Shown: positions 9,001-17,296, numbered from the stretch's first letter. The stretch is DNA of 64,000 bases from Arthrobacter sp. PM3 (GCF_003352915.1 NZ_CP022314.1:2482544-2546543), one strand, 5' to 3'. The notes: generated by a model not told the origin, from the sequence alone. Made by a program: numbers and translations.

Positions 9001-10294
9001 CACGCTGGCCTCGATCGCGCTGACCCTCGCGAAGGACGCCGATCCGGCCGGGCTGGACCTGATGATCCTCGACATGGGTTCCCGCGACCTTGAGCCGCTC
9101 GAGCGGCTGCCGCACACCGTGGCGTATGTGGGCACCGGTCCCGGCGCCAAGGAGCAGCAGGCCCGCTTCCTGCGGCACCTGAACACCGAGCTGGAGCGCC
9201 GCCGTGCGGAGCCTGGCAGGCACCGCCGTACCGTGGTCCTGCTGGACGGACTGGCCTCGCTGCGGGACGAGTTCCAGGATTTCGAAGGGCAGCAGCTGCT
9301 CGCGCTGCTTTACCGGGCGTACGCGGACGGCCCGGCGCTGGGACTGTCCTTCGCGGTTTCCACCACCCGTGCCAAGGCGGTGCCCTCGGCCATGAACGAG
9401 GTGACGCTGCAGAAGTGGCTGTTCCGGCTGGCCGACGCCTACGACTACTCCTCGCTCGGCGTCCGGGGCAAGGAGATCCCTGCCGCGCTGCCCGGGCGCT
9501 GCGTGGATCCCCGCACCGCGCTCCAGATGCACGTGGCCACCCCCGGCATCGGGGTGGAGGCTGCCGTGGATCGCGTCCGGCACAGCTGGGCGGATGCCGC
9601 CGCGAAGGCCCCGGCGATCAGGCGCCTGCCCTCCGCTGTCACGATCCCGGAGCTGGGCGTGGAACCCCGGCTGGCGGACGAGCCCTGGCTCATCCCGGTG
9701 GGAATGCGGGAAGCGGACCTCGCCCCGGCCTTCCTGGAGGTCTACGAGGGCGAGCACGTGCTCGTCGCCGGGCCCGCCCGGTCCGGTAAGTCCACGCTCC
9801 TGTTGGCCTTGGCCGCCGCCCTGCGCGGCGCAGCCACCTCCCGGGGACCGGCGCAGGTGTGGGGCATCTGCGATCGCCGTTCGCCCCTGGCAGCCGCCGG
9901 CCTGGACCGCGCGGCCGTCGGCGCGGACGAAGTGCCGGCCCTGCTGGCCTCATTGCGGCTTGAGCGGGGCCCGGTGTTCCTGTTGATCGACGACGCCGAA
10001 CGCTTCGACGACGCCGATCAGTCCATCGCGGGGGCCGTGACGTCCGGGCAGCCGGGGCTGTGCGTCATCGCTGCCGGACGGGCCGCGGACCTCCGCGGGC
10101 TCTACAGCCACTGGACCAGGACGCTGCGCAAGTCCCGCCTGGGCGTGCTGCTGCAGCCGGATGTGGATTACGACGGCGAGTTGCTGGGCGCCGCACTGCC
10201 GCGCAGGGCGCCCGTGGCGCTGACTGCCGGGCGTGGATATCTCGGCGTCGGCGGCCAGGCGGCGCTGATCCAGTCGATCAGCACCGGGGGCTGA
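6029..10294 (+). CDS. FHA-FtsK/SpoIIIE type VII secretion ATPase (EssC/EccC-like)
   Basis: The product is 1421 aa from a GTG preceded by GGAAGGA. After a small ubiquitin-like N-terminal region comes an FHA domain (about 80-170; GRSPHADL, SWDHCRL, STNGTLVNG), which binds phosphothreonine. Two membrane helices follow (about 230-270) and then three ATPase modules. Module 1 has GGTTGSGKSE (about 650), LLLVIDEFAML (about 753) and ILATQRP, and looks catalytically complete. Module 2 has GVAGSGTST (about 985), where Thr replaces the invariant Walker A Lys, so it is probably inactive. Module 3 has GPARSGKST (about 1247). The order FHA, two helices, three ATPases is that of EssC/EccC motors, which drive export of WXG100 proteins. 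The nearby WXG100 gene and the next gene, a Ser/Thr kinase, fit phospho-dependent control through the FHA domain. Confidence 0.88.
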   Translation: MRVLIDLDERAFECEVAQAAPATTLSDVVEAAGGPRLTPDEAVFVDEAEVRGSTPVSELILLEGTRIARAPWQIPQRVRGWSVTLAGGERTGGVIEVPHGREMLIGRSPHADLSLPTESASWDHCRLRREEDGLRVLDSGSTNGTLVNGEPVGEDGVLVTETATVTAGGTVLLLRRSLDETPAPVPGSLHNLTPAATAPFNRPPRPGQAPAGDPLVPPGRKDVPPASKFSYITVLAPLVMAAAMVLILRDLRFAMFAMLSPVMAVGMWFEQKRRHARGLKEEDTRFDGALEEFEQQVRAAAAAETARRHRMIPDPATVVRRPALPATSLWQRRGDADDFLALHAGTGDVPWKPDVDRTAGARLDGKVKDSLAAARLQAAPVLVDLTDAGVVGLVGPREGALALARSLLAQAAVHVGPADLTVGVFCDAGRADEWEWASWLPHTRQAGSSTGERWMSAHRETSIAMLRTLKDTAQELPTPALLVVLDSEVLTEGRDAPARALLGLGRTAPGSPVNQQQRRVAGIVIATSEEQLPASCTSIITVDSDAAATVYQPEDLTRVEDVILAGLDREEALRCAMRVAHFDDPELSVPGASLPSLVRLPGLLGYDRPDAATIRRLWQAPTGVSTPVGTGENGALTLDLVKDGPHGLVGGTTGSGKSEFLRSLVAGLAARNDPTRLNFILVDFKGGAAFKACERLPHTIGTISNLDEQLADRALRALEAEMERRQRVFAEAGEGIDNLNAYLATNPAEPMPRLLLVIDEFAMLAKDFPDVLKALVSVGAVGRTLGVHMILATQRPAGVVSDDILANTNLRVALRVQSRDDSNNVIGVPAASAIGRDQMGRAFVKLGQDDITPVQTALVTGRAQPGVGPAVDVREVRQFGVPVPAAAPPRSAAVDENDLDLLIDAVLEANAEAGYAPPRQVWPEALGERVELEGFLPHPDAGLPSVGAVRNSSVQVAIVDEPELQRQSAAGWDMSAGNLMLMGVAGSGTSTTLASIALTLAKDADPAGLDLMILDMGSRDLEPLERLPHTVAYVGTGPGAKEQQARFLRHLNTELERRRAEPGRHRRTVVLLDGLASLRDEFQDFEGQQLLALLYRAYADGPALGLSFAVSTTRAKAVPSAMNEVTLQKWLFRLADAYDYSSLGVRGKEIPAALPGRCVDPRTALQMHVATPGIGVEAAVDRVRHSWADAAAKAPAIRRLPSAVTIPELGVEPRLADEPWLIPVGMREADLAPAFLEVYEGEHVLVAGPARSGKSTLLLALAAALRGAATSRGPAQVWGICDRRSPLAAAGLDRAAVGADEVPALLASLRLERGPVFLLIDDAERFDDADQSIAGAVTSGQPGLCVIAAGRAADLRGLYSHWTRTLRKSRLGVLLQPDVDYDGELLGAALPRRAPVALTAGRGYLGVGGQAALIQSISTGG

Positions 10295-10374
10295 GCGCGG
10301 CGGCGAACGCCGGCTCGGAACCTGCCCGGAAGAGGGCCTCTGTGAACAAGATCGAGAACGTTGGAGGGTACGGC

Positions 10375-12357
10375 ATGCAATTCGCACAGACGGGCCAGGC
10401 GCTGGGAGCGTCCTACCGCTTCGGCGAACGGGTGGGCTCCGGCGCCGTCGGTGAGGTCTGGACAGTCACCTCGGCCGACGGCCGGACGTTCGCTGCCAAG
10501 GTCCTGCGCCCGGAGCACGCTGACGATCCCTCGCTCGTCGAGCGGTTCGTCCGCGAGCGTTCCGTACTGCTGGGGCTGCAGGACTCCCACATCGTCACCG
10601 TGCGGGACATGGTGGTGGAGGGCCCGCGGCTGGCCATCGTCATGGACTACGTCGCGGGAGGCTCGCTGCGTGAGGTGGTGGAGCAAGCCGGCCCGCTGCG
10701 TCCCGCGGATGCCCTCAATGTCGCCGCCGAAGTGTTCGACGCACTGGCGTTCGCTCACTCACGGGGTGTGACGCATCGCGACATCAAGCCGGACAACGTG
10801 CTCCTGGTCCGCCCGTGGTCCGAGTCCGGTGCGGGCGACGTGCGGGTCTCCGACTTCGGCATCGCCGACGTCGTAGGCGAGCGGATCCGCCAGACGACCG
10901 GTCTCATCGGCACACCGCAGTACATGCCTCCGGAGCTCATCAGCCAAGGCCGGTCCGGCCCGGCGGGCGATGTGTACTCAACGGGCGTCCTGCTCTATGA
11001 GCTTCTTGCCGGGCGCACTCCCTTCGCGGGGCCGGGCCCGGACTTCAGCGTCGCCTACCGCCATGTTTCCTCGCGCCCGCCACGGATTCCCGTGGACGAC
11101 GCCTTGTGGGACATCCTGGACGGACTCCTGTCCAAGGACCCCGCCCGGCGCCCCACGGCGCATGAGGCCGCGGCCTCGCTCCGGCGTCTCGCGCCGCGGC
11201 TTGCCGGCAGCGCCGCGATGGGGCGCGCCGTGGCCCCGGAGGACTTCGACGCCGTCGAACGGCCGGCCACCGTGGTCCGGGGCGCCTTCACGGATGAGGA
11301 ACTCACCGCCTTCGCGTCCGCGTCGCCGGTTGACCACGCCGCCGAGGCGCCCGAGCTCGGGGAGGCCGGCAGCGCAACCATCGCCCGCCCGATCCCGCGC
11401 CGCGAGGTGCGGCCCCGGCCGCAGGCCCGGCCCGAGCAGAGGGATGCCGGCCCGTTCTGGCGCACCCGGAAAGCGCTGCTCCTGGCCGGCGCCGCGGCCC
11501 TCCTCCTCGTCGCGATGGTCGCCGGATTCGTCGTCCTCTCCCCGGCGGGGCAGGACAGAGCGGCCGCGCCGGGCGGCGATCCGGTGTCCAGGCAGCTGCA
11601 GGACCCGGCCCTTCCCACCGGCCTGACGATCTCGCGGGAGGCCTCCTTCGAGCCGTCCTCCGGCCAGGTCCGGCTGAAGGTGGGGTACGCGGCGCAAAAG
11701 GCGCCGCTGTCCGGCGACTTCCTTGAGGTGCTCCCGGACCTGGCCGGCGGGGACGCCTGCCCGACGGTCACCTGGGACGGGGCCTCGGTGAGCCGGAATC
11801 AGGCCTCGATCACCGGCCTGGATGTCCAGTGCGGCTGGAAGATCTCAGGGCTGGAAGTCCCGGCAGGAGGGTCGGTACAGGTGACCGCGACGGTGCCGGC
11901 GTCGTCAGCTGACCCGCAGGTGCTCGACGCGTGGCTGCGCGCCGTGTCGGAGGGGACCAACGCCGCGACGCAGGACCCCACCGTCAAGGGGACCGCCTAT
12001 CCCGTGCAGCGGCTCAAGGGCGTGGAGGTGCTCACTCCGGCGCGCGTCGTGACGCCCAGCCCGCTGAAGATCACCCTGGTTCCGGTGTGGGCCGGCGGCG
12101 CCGACGAGCTGAACCCGATGTACGTCAGTCCGGCGTCGGGCAAGCCCTCGCAGATGCTGGCCGCGGTCGGCGGCGGGGAGAAGGGGGTACGGTTCTCCGA
12201 CGGTTGCGGCGGGGCGCTGGCGGTGGACAGTTCGGGGCTCACCGTGACCGCCCTGCAGATCACGCCGCAGTGCACCGTCCGGGCCAGCGTCGGGAACTTC
12301 ACCGAGCTGCAGTCCCCGCCCTTCGGGATCACCTCGCGGGAGAACGCGCAGGGCTGA
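10375..12357 (+). CDS. Transmembrane Ser/Thr protein kinase of the secretion locus
   Basis: The product is 660 aa from the ATG at 10375, which has GGAGGG 6 bases upstream; an in-frame GTG at 10342 would add 11 residues. The kinase domain (about 14-280) shows the Gly loop GERVGSGAVGEVW, catalytic Lys in AAKVL, HRDIKPDN (about 134), DFGIAD (about 159) and the MPPE element. A long Pro/Ala/Arg-rich juxtamembrane stretch follows, then one membrane helix at about 366-388 (LLLAGAAALLLVAMVAGFVV) and an external domain of about 270 residues with several Cys, not recognised. There are no PASTA repeats, so it is not the usual cell-wall kinase PknB. Its place after the FHA-bearing ATPase suggests it regulates that motor. 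Confidence 0.85.
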   Translation: MQFAQTGQALGASYRFGERVGSGAVGEVWTVTSADGRTFAAKVLRPEHADDPSLVERFVRERSVLLGLQDSHIVTVRDMVVEGPRLAIVMDYVAGGSLREVVEQAGPLRPADALNVAAEVFDALAFAHSRGVTHRDIKPDNVLLVRPWSESGAGDVRVSDFGIADVVGERIRQTTGLIGTPQYMPPELISQGRSGPAGDVYSTGVLLYELLAGRTPFAGPGPDFSVAYRHVSSRPPRIPVDDALWDILDGLLSKDPARRPTAHEAAASLRRLAPRLAGSAAMGRAVAPEDFDAVERPATVVRGAFTDEELTAFASASPVDHAAEAPELGEAGSATIARPIPRREVRPRPQARPEQRDAGPFWRTRKALLLAGAAALLLVAMVAGFVVLSPAGQDRAAAPGGDPVSRQLQDPALPTGLTISREASFEPSSGQVRLKVGYAAQKAPLSGDFLEVLPDLAGGDACPTVTWDGASVSRNQASITGLDVQCGWKISGLEVPAGGSVQVTATVPASSADPQVLDAWLRAVSEGTNAATQDPTVKGTAYPVQRLKGVEVLTPARVVTPSPLKITLVPVWAGGADELNPMYVSPASGKPSQMLAAVGGGEKGVRFSDGCGGALAVDSSGLTVTALQITPQCTVRASVGNFTELQSPPFGITSRENAQG

Positions 12358-12361
12358 GGGC

Positions 12362-13144
12362 CTACGCCTGGGCGCCGGCCGGAGGCAGGCCGCCTGCCGG
12401 CCGTGCGAGGGCCCGCGGCCGGCCGAACCGGGTGTGGACGCCCGGCGAGTAGAGCACCGATGCGGGCGGTCCGGCCACGTCGATCCCGGCGGCGCGCACC
12501 AGCTGGTCCTCGAGCACTGTGACTTCCGCCTGGTACAGCGGCCAGGCGCTGTGTGTGTTCGGAACGTAGAGGGTGCGGCCCCTGAACCGATAATGCAGAC
12601 CAAACCGCGCCGTGAGGTGAACGGACAGGGGATCGGTCGCTTCGGCGTCGAGCTTGGGGACAACGGTGAAATCGCTCCCGGCGCCGCCCCGGAAGCGGCG
12701 GACGGCGTACCCGGAGCTCCGGTGCACGTGGCCCGCAGGATCCCAGGCGAGGCCATTCAGGAAGCCAGTGCGCGACCACACGTACGGGATCCCGGCAGCC
12801 CGCGCGGTGAGCACCACAGCCAACCGCGACGCGTCCAGGCTGAGGAAGACCACGCCCCGGGTCCCGTCCGGTTCCCGGGAGTAGAGGCGCACGTTGATCT
12901 CGGTGAAGGTCCCGAAGTAGGGGACGCCGGGTCCCTGCCCCAGGCCCGCGCTGCGCATCCGGAATCCGACCAGACCCACCCACGCGGATCCGTCAAAAGT
13001 GTCCGGGGCAACGCCGGGAGGCATGTACCGCGCCGCCACCGGCTCAGGGATGCGCCAGTGCAGGAAGACGGCGTCGCTCCAGCGCTGGTCCATGATGACC
13101 GGGCGGGGGAGGTCAGGGGCCGCGGGCCAGGGATCCGGGCGCAT
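12362..13144 (-). CDS. YqjF family protein (DUF2071)
   Basis: The product is 260 aa and matches DUF2071 by sequence character: MDQRWSDAVFLHWRIPEPV near the start, WVGLVGFRMR, YFGTFTEINVRLY, GVVFLSLDASRL and a late LYHAEVT-like segment (LYQAEVTVLEDQL). Family members have an acetoacetate-decarboxylase-like fold, and their reaction is mostly unknown. The start at 13144 lacks a strong ribosome binding site, and an internal ATG at the MDQRW motif is possible. The gene faces the kinase gene with a 4-base gap, so the two transcription units converge tightly and no terminator is visible. Confidence 0.8.
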   Translation of the reverse strand: MRPDPWPAAPDLPRPVIMDQRWSDAVFLHWRIPEPVAARYMPPGVAPDTFDGSAWVGLVGFRMRSAGLGQGPGVPYFGTFTEINVRLYSREPDGTRGVVFLSLDASRLAVVLTARAAGIPYVWSRTGFLNGLAWDPAGHVHRSSGYAVRRFRGGAGSDFTVVPKLDAEATDPLSVHLTARFGLHYRFRGRTLYVPNTHSAWPLYQAEVTVLEDQLVRAAGIDVAGPPASVLYSPGVHTRFGRPRALARPAGGLPPAGAQA

Positions 13145-13166
13145 TCGACGTCACCGGGAAGCCGGG

Positions 13167-13553
13167 TCAGCCGGCCGTCGAGGCGGCAGCGGGATCGCGC
13201 TGGGTCTGCCACGGCCAGCGTCCGGTGATTTCCAGCTCGAGCGAGAAGCTCAGGAACGTCCGGATGAGCACGATGATGCCCAGCACCCCGACACTTTCAA
13301 AGGTCGGCGTGATGGCGACGGACCGGATGATGTCGGCCGCGACCAGCAATTCAAGCCCGAGCAAGATGGAACGGCCCAGCAGCTGCCGGTACGCACGGTA
13401 GAAGGACAGCGGCTCGGACCCCGGTGGCAGGCGGCTCGGCTGGTATCCGCGGAACGCCAACGGGACGGACACGACGGCGCCGAGCACCATGACGGCCACG
13501 CCGGCGAAGTCCACGAAACCGCCGACCGTCTCAATGATGTGCTGAAGTTCCAT
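13167..13553 (-). CDS. DUF1622 family membrane protein
   Basis: The product is 128 aa starting at an ATG with GAGGGGAACC upstream. It has three hydrophobic segments: about 10-32 (VDFAGVAVMVLGAVVSVPLAF), 60-80 (LLGRSILLGLELLVAADII) and 88-108 (VGVLGIIVLIRTFLSFSLEL). The order, the YRQLLGRSILLGLE stretch and IRTFLSFSLELEI are typical of DUF1622, small inner-membrane proteins of unknown role. It may be co-transcribed with the downstream DUF2071 gene (22-base gap). Confidence 0.8.
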   Translation of the reverse strand: MELQHIIETVGGFVDFAGVAVMVLGAVVSVPLAFRGYQPSRLPPGSEPLSFYRAYRQLLGRSILLGLELLVAADIIRSVAITPTFESVGVLGIIVLIRTFLSFSLELEITGRWPWQTQRDPAAASTAG

Positions 13554-13594
13554 GGTTCCCCTCGCAGAAGTGAGCAGTGAAATTCCAGGCAGGC

Positions 13595-14518
13595 CTAGGG
13601 ATGCCGGACCCCGTCACCGGCAAGGATAGCGCGGTAGCCTTCACGGAAACTTGGATACTGGAAATCGAGGCCGGTGCTGCGGAGCAGCGCGTTGCTGCAC
13701 CGCTTGTTGCCGCCCCGCGACGGTTCGCCGCTTGACCGTTCGCCGCCCGGCGGTTTGGAGCCCGACGCCGGCCCGCCGCCCGTGCTGATGTCCGCCTCCG
13801 TCGGCGGCTGGGGGAGTCCCAGCTCGGCTGCCAGGAAACGCAGGACCTCGCCCAGCTCGGCCGGTTCGTTGTCCACGCCCAGGTAGACGGGGCCGGGCAC
13901 GGTGTCCATGGTGCACAGCCGGACGATGGCCGCCGCGGCGTCGTCCCGGTGGATGCGGTTGGTGAAACGCGATCCGGCCGGAATCTCGGCGGTCCCGCTC
14001 CGCACCATGTCGATCAGCCGCGTCCGGCCGGGACCGTAGATCCCGCCCAGCCGCAACACCACGGGCGTGATGCCGGTGCCGTCGAGACGGCTGTAGAGGA
14101 GGTCCTCCGCTTCGCGGATGATGCGGCCGGAGAACCCGCCGGGGGCCGGCGTCGTGCGTTCATCGATCCAGTCCCCGCCGGCGTCGCCGTAAACCGCGGT
14201 GGAGGACACAAACAGGACCCGGCGGACGCCCGTCCCGGAGGCCAGGACCGCGTCCAGCACGTGTGCGAGTGAGTCCACGTAGGCGGCGCGGTAGGCCGCC
14301 TCCGTGGGGGAGTCCGCGGCGATCGCGACCACGACGGCGGCGGTGTCCGCCGGGAGGGGCGGCAGGTTGCCCGAGCTCAGGTCCGCGGCGACGCCGTCAA
14401 TGGCGGCCGGCAGTTTTTCCGGCGAACGGCGCCAGCCCACCACTCTGTGGCCGGCCGCCGCGAAACGCAGCCCCGCCTCGGTGCCCAGATCGCCGCAACC
14501 GGCCAGCAGTACAGTCAT
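13595..14518 (-). CDS. NAD(P)-dependent epimerase/dehydratase-like protein (atypical extended SDR)
   Basis: The product is 307 aa. The N-terminus MTVLLAGCGDLGTEAGLRF is a Rossmann dinucleotide-binding loop of the GxGxxG type. RVLFVSSTAVYGD supplies the SDR serine region and a Tyr. A YxxxK active-site pair is not evident, which puts it among atypical extended SDRs. GGIYGPGR and the late RIHRDDAAAAIVRL are characteristic of sugar-nucleotide-type epimerases. A Gly/Ser/Pro-rich insertion lies near residues 240-265, followed by KRCSNALLRSTGLDFQYPSFREGY, the conserved C-terminal region. Substrate unknown. Confidence 0.75.
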   Translation of the reverse strand: MTVLLAGCGDLGTEAGLRFAAAGHRVVGWRRSPEKLPAAIDGVAADLSSGNLPPLPADTAAVVVAIAADSPTEAAYRAAYVDSLAHVLDAVLASGTGVRRVLFVSSTAVYGDAGGDWIDERTTPAPGGFSGRIIREAEDLLYSRLDGTGITPVVLRLGGIYGPGRTRLIDMVRSGTAEIPAGSRFTNRIHRDDAAAAIVRLCTMDTVPGPVYLGVDNEPAELGEVLRFLAAELGLPQPPTEADISTGGGPASGSKPPGGERSSGEPSRGGNKRCSNALLRSTGLDFQYPSFREGYRAILAGDGVRHP

Positions 14519-14604
14519 AAGGCCAGTCTGCCAGCAAACGCCCGGTCGCGGCGGTCAGCGCTCGCTGGTGGCCGAAGCCGTCAGTTCAGGTGCTGTTTGT
14601 CGGG

Positions 14605-15468
14605 CTAACGCGAGGGCGCCGATTGGCTCGCGGCAGGCGCCGGGTGCGGGGCCGTTGGTGCCGCCGGACGGGCGTGGAAGGCGAAGCTCAGGAACATGGA
14701 TACACCGACGATCAGAAACACCACCTTGACCAGCAGTCCCAAGCAGCCCGTCCGCGCGGACCGTCCGCGAAGTTTATGCGTGTCGTTTGTCTTGGCCGGT
14801 GGGGCTGTACGCGTCCGCCAGTGCCGCAAAGACCCCGCAGGGGCGTCGTCCCGGCCAAATTGCGCCGTGGTCAGAAGCTGAGGACTTGTTGTCCCGCCGA
14901 GAAGTCCCTGAAGATAGCCGTGGACGGTGCGCACGATGTCCGGGGGGAGAACGGGCGGCAACGCGGCCACGGCATCACGGAGGCTACCCAGACCCTCAAT
15001 CCGGATCCCGCTCCTTGTAGTGCCGCGAAGTTCCGGCTGTCCGACGAGGCAGATCCAACCTTGGACCAAGCGGCGGTGATCCGGTTGCAGAACTGCCGCC
15101 AAGGCAGCGCTCTGTTGAAGGATCCCCGAGACTTCCTGTTCCCTTGAATAGCCGTTTTGACGGAGGACTCCGTCCCGCACGCGGACGTCACCGCTCCAGT
15201 TCTTGGCATCTACAATCACGATGCCACCGGGCCCGACCATGATGTGGTCGATGTTGGCCTTCGGCCTACCCGGCCAGTGGACGTCATGAAGCATGAGCCA
15301 GCCGAGGGGTTCCAGCTCAGCCAGCGCCTCAGCGACGCGGGCTTCGCCAGCCGCACCTGCCGACCAAGCTTGCGCACGGCGTTCTGCTTGCTCCAGCTGC
15401 TGGCGCAGGCGTTCTACGCGTTCAGCGGCCAGCCTCGATTGTTCGGCAGCCCTGTCTCCTGCAGCCAT
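14605..15468 (-). CDS. NERD domain nuclease-related protein with C-terminal membrane helix
   Basis: The product is 287 aa from the ATG at 15468, chosen over the upstream start at 15537 because GGGGGACGAA precedes it. Residues 1-45 form a charged, coiled-coil-like helix (AERVERLRQQLEQAERRAQ). The NERD domain follows (about 50-160): GEARVAEALAEL, NIDHIMVGPGGIVIVDAKNW, where the Asp and the Asp-x-Lys pair match the PD-(D/E)xK nuclease-like core. A hydrophobic helix near 238-260 (CLGLLVKVVFLIVGVSMFLSF) should anchor it, leaving a Pro/Ala-rich tail. NERD proteins are thought to act on nucleic acid, but the biochemical role is not settled. Confidence 0.8.
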   Translation of the reverse strand: MAAGDRAAEQSRLAAERVERLRQQLEQAERRAQAWSAGAAGEARVAEALAELEPLGWLMLHDVHWPGRPKANIDHIMVGPGGIVIVDAKNWSGDVRVRDGVLRQNGYSREQEVSGILQQSAALAAVLQPDHRRLVQGWICLVGQPELRGTTRSGIRIEGLGSLRDAVAALPPVLPPDIVRTVHGYLQGLLGGTTSPQLLTTAQFGRDDAPAGSLRHWRTRTAPPAKTNDTHKLRGRSARTGCLGLLVKVVFLIVGVSMFLSFAFHARPAAPTAPHPAPAASQSAPSR

Positions 15469-15583
15469 TTCGTCCCCCCGACATGCGATGGCCTGCGCGG
15501 CTGCCCCGGACGGGTGCCGTCGTGTGGACGACACCATAATCCAGGCACCGGGAAAATCCCAGTCAAATGCGGTCCCGCCCGGG

Positions 15584-16492
15584 CTACCTCGCCGGAATCG
15601 GGAAGAAGGCGCGCGGGTCCTGCAGCAGTGCGGGGTAGTCGAAAGCCGCGCGGTCCACGATCTCGTCGATCTCGAAGTTGCGCGCGAACTGCCCGTCCAC
15701 GGTGATCGGACGGCCCAGGACCTTGCCGATTGCGAAGGAGCTGCCGCCGTTGAGCGGGATGGCGACCACGGACTTGCCCGGCAGCGTGGCGAACGCCTCT
15801 TCCTGCTGCCGGCGCTTGCGGGTGGGCTTCTTGGGCAGCTGCTTCGGGGGCAGCTTGCGGACCGTGGGCCGGCGGGAGCCCGACTCGGCGTAGACGAACT
15901 GGTAGTCGTCCTCGCCCGGCGCCGAGGCGCCGCCTTTGGCGCGCCCGGCCGGCGGCAGGCTGACGGTGCTCAGCTGCTCGGCCTCCGTGTCGCCAAGGGG
16001 CAGGCGCAGGACCCACATGCGGTCCCCGGCCGGATCCTCCGGCAGGAGTTCGTGCTTGGGCTCGGGCCAGACGTACTCCAGGTCCGGGGCCGTGTCCGGG
16101 AAAACAGCGGCGTAGAACTTGGGATCCTTGGCAACCAGCCGGGACTGGTGGCTGAGGTGGAAGTCCGGCTCGCCCAGCCACGGGGGCATCGGAATCTTGC
16201 CGGCGTAGCCGGGGTGGGCCGCCTGCGGGGCGAACTCCATGATCTTCTCGCGGGTGGTGTCCTCGCCGCCCCGGGCCGTCCATTCATCCACCATGGCCAG
16301 GCCGTACTTCGTCAGTGCGGGAACGTAGCCCATCCACATCCGGACGGCCGGGTGCGACTGCCAGCCGTACTCCGGGATCACCAGCGCGCGCAGGATCTGC
16401 AGCGCCTCAACACGCTGCTTGCCGAGCCGCGCACGGTCCAAAACCGCGGCGCTCTGCTGGAAATCGGGGAAGGGGAGGAAAGTATGCATCAT
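15584..16492 (-). CDS. Pyrimidine-dimer DNA glycosylase-like protein (MSMEG_6728-type)
   Basis: The product is 302 aa, starting MMHTFLPFPDFQQSAAVLDR; either of two adjacent ATGs (16492 or 16489) could be used, and an ORF start at 16612 would add a non-conserved leader. The N-terminal half, with LDRARLGKQRVEALQIL, HPAVRMWMGY and a downstream DEWTARG, matches proteins annotated as pyrimidine-dimer DNA glycosylase (T4 endonuclease V-like), which recognise ultraviolet-damaged DNA. The C-terminal half has a basic segment (KLPPKQLPKKPTRKRRQQ) and is less familiar. The assignment is by family resemblance and activity is unproven. Confidence 0.65.
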   Translation of the reverse strand: MMHTFLPFPDFQQSAAVLDRARLGKQRVEALQILRALVIPEYGWQSHPAVRMWMGYVPALTKYGLAMVDEWTARGGEDTTREKIMEFAPQAAHPGYAGKIPMPPWLGEPDFHLSHQSRLVAKDPKFYAAVFPDTAPDLEYVWPEPKHELLPEDPAGDRMWVLRLPLGDTEAEQLSTVSLPPAGRAKGGASAPGEDDYQFVYAESGSRRPTVRKLPPKQLPKKPTRKRRQQEEAFATLPGKSVVAIPLNGGSSFAIGKVLGRPITVDGQFARNFEIDEIVDRAAFDYPALLQDPRAFFPIPAR

Positions 16493-16635
16493 TCCAGTTT
16501 GAGGCCACAAGCCAAATGCGCCAATTGCGGCCGGCCCGGAGGTGGGCATGTTCACATTCCGAGATTCGCGAGACATCTTATCGCCGGGAGGCGTAATATA
16601 GCAGGAGCCCATCTATGCCGCCCGGAGGACACGCC

Positions 16636-17208
16636 ATGACTCTTGCCCCAGTAATGCCGTTTGTGCCGAAATACGGCCAGATGCTCAGTCCGGAAGCGAA
16701 CGGCATTGTGGTGCTGGAGGAGGTCGTCCTGGATCCGGTCGCGGCCCGCAGCGAACAACACGGTTTCCGCGCCGCTATGGCCTCGTTCGCGCTGACCATG
16801 CGCCGGATCCTCGCGCTGCGGCTGGTCATCGCCATCGTTGCGATCGCCAACCTGCCCCTGTTCCTGCTCAACACGGGGTGGTGGATCTACGCGATCTCCC
16901 TGGCCGTCGTCGTCGGCGTCCACGCCGCCGTGTCCTGGCTGAACAGACACGAGCCGCGGCTCCGCCAGCGCAGCCAGCTGGAACTGCACCTGCACCGGGA
17001 ACGCAGCGCCAACTACCGCAAGGTCCGCGACGCCGTGAAGTACGTGATCGACGCCCCGGCCCGGATGAACGAGAGCCTCTATCTGGAGCTGCTCGCCGCC
17101 AAGCGCGTGGCCCTGCACCTGACCATGGGCACCGTCGCCCTGCTGGACACGAGCGACGACGCCGCGTGGAAAGTCCAGATTGTCCGCGAACTCCCGCAGG
17201 CCGCCTGA
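16636..17208 (+). CDS. Unrecognised two-helix membrane protein
   Basis: The product is 190 aa from the ATG at 16636, chosen because GGAGG lies 7 bases upstream; the ATG at 16615 lacks one. There are two membrane helices in the middle (RLVIAIVAIANLPLFLL and WWIYAISLAVVVGVHAAVSWL), then a charged region with many Arg, Glu and Lys (ERSANYRKVRDAVKYVIDAP). No enzyme motif was recognised. It stands alone between divergent and convergent neighbours and ends in a strong terminator. Confidence 0.65.
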   Translation: MTLAPVMPFVPKYGQMLSPEANGIVVLEEVVLDPVAARSEQHGFRAAMASFALTMRRILALRLVIAIVAIANLPLFLLNTGWWIYAISLAVVVGVHAAVSWLNRHEPRLRQRSQLELHLHRERSANYRKVRDAVKYVIDAPARMNESLYLELLAAKRVALHLTMGTVALLDTSDDAAWKVQIVRELPQAA

Positions 17209-17231
17209 GGCCGCCAACAAAGCAAAGCGTC

Positions 17232-17277
17232 CGACGCCGGAGCCCGCCCGCGAGGGTGCGCTCCGGCGTCGTTGTTT
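17232..17277 (+). terminator. Rho-independent terminator, convergent site
   Basis: A perfect 12-base stem CGACGCCGGAGC / GCTCCGGCGTCG (17232-17243 and 17260-17271) with a 16-base loop is followed by TTGTTTT. It ends the plus-strand membrane-protein gene. The stem could also slow minus-strand transcription leaving the ABC permease gene. Confidence 0.8.
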
Positions 17278-17296
17278 TCTCACGTTGGCCCCGAGG

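Noticed and set aside
7805..9757. A 650-residue minus-strand frame inside the secretion ATPase
   Set aside because: High G+C shadow frame without domains; the plus-strand frame holds all ATPase motifs.
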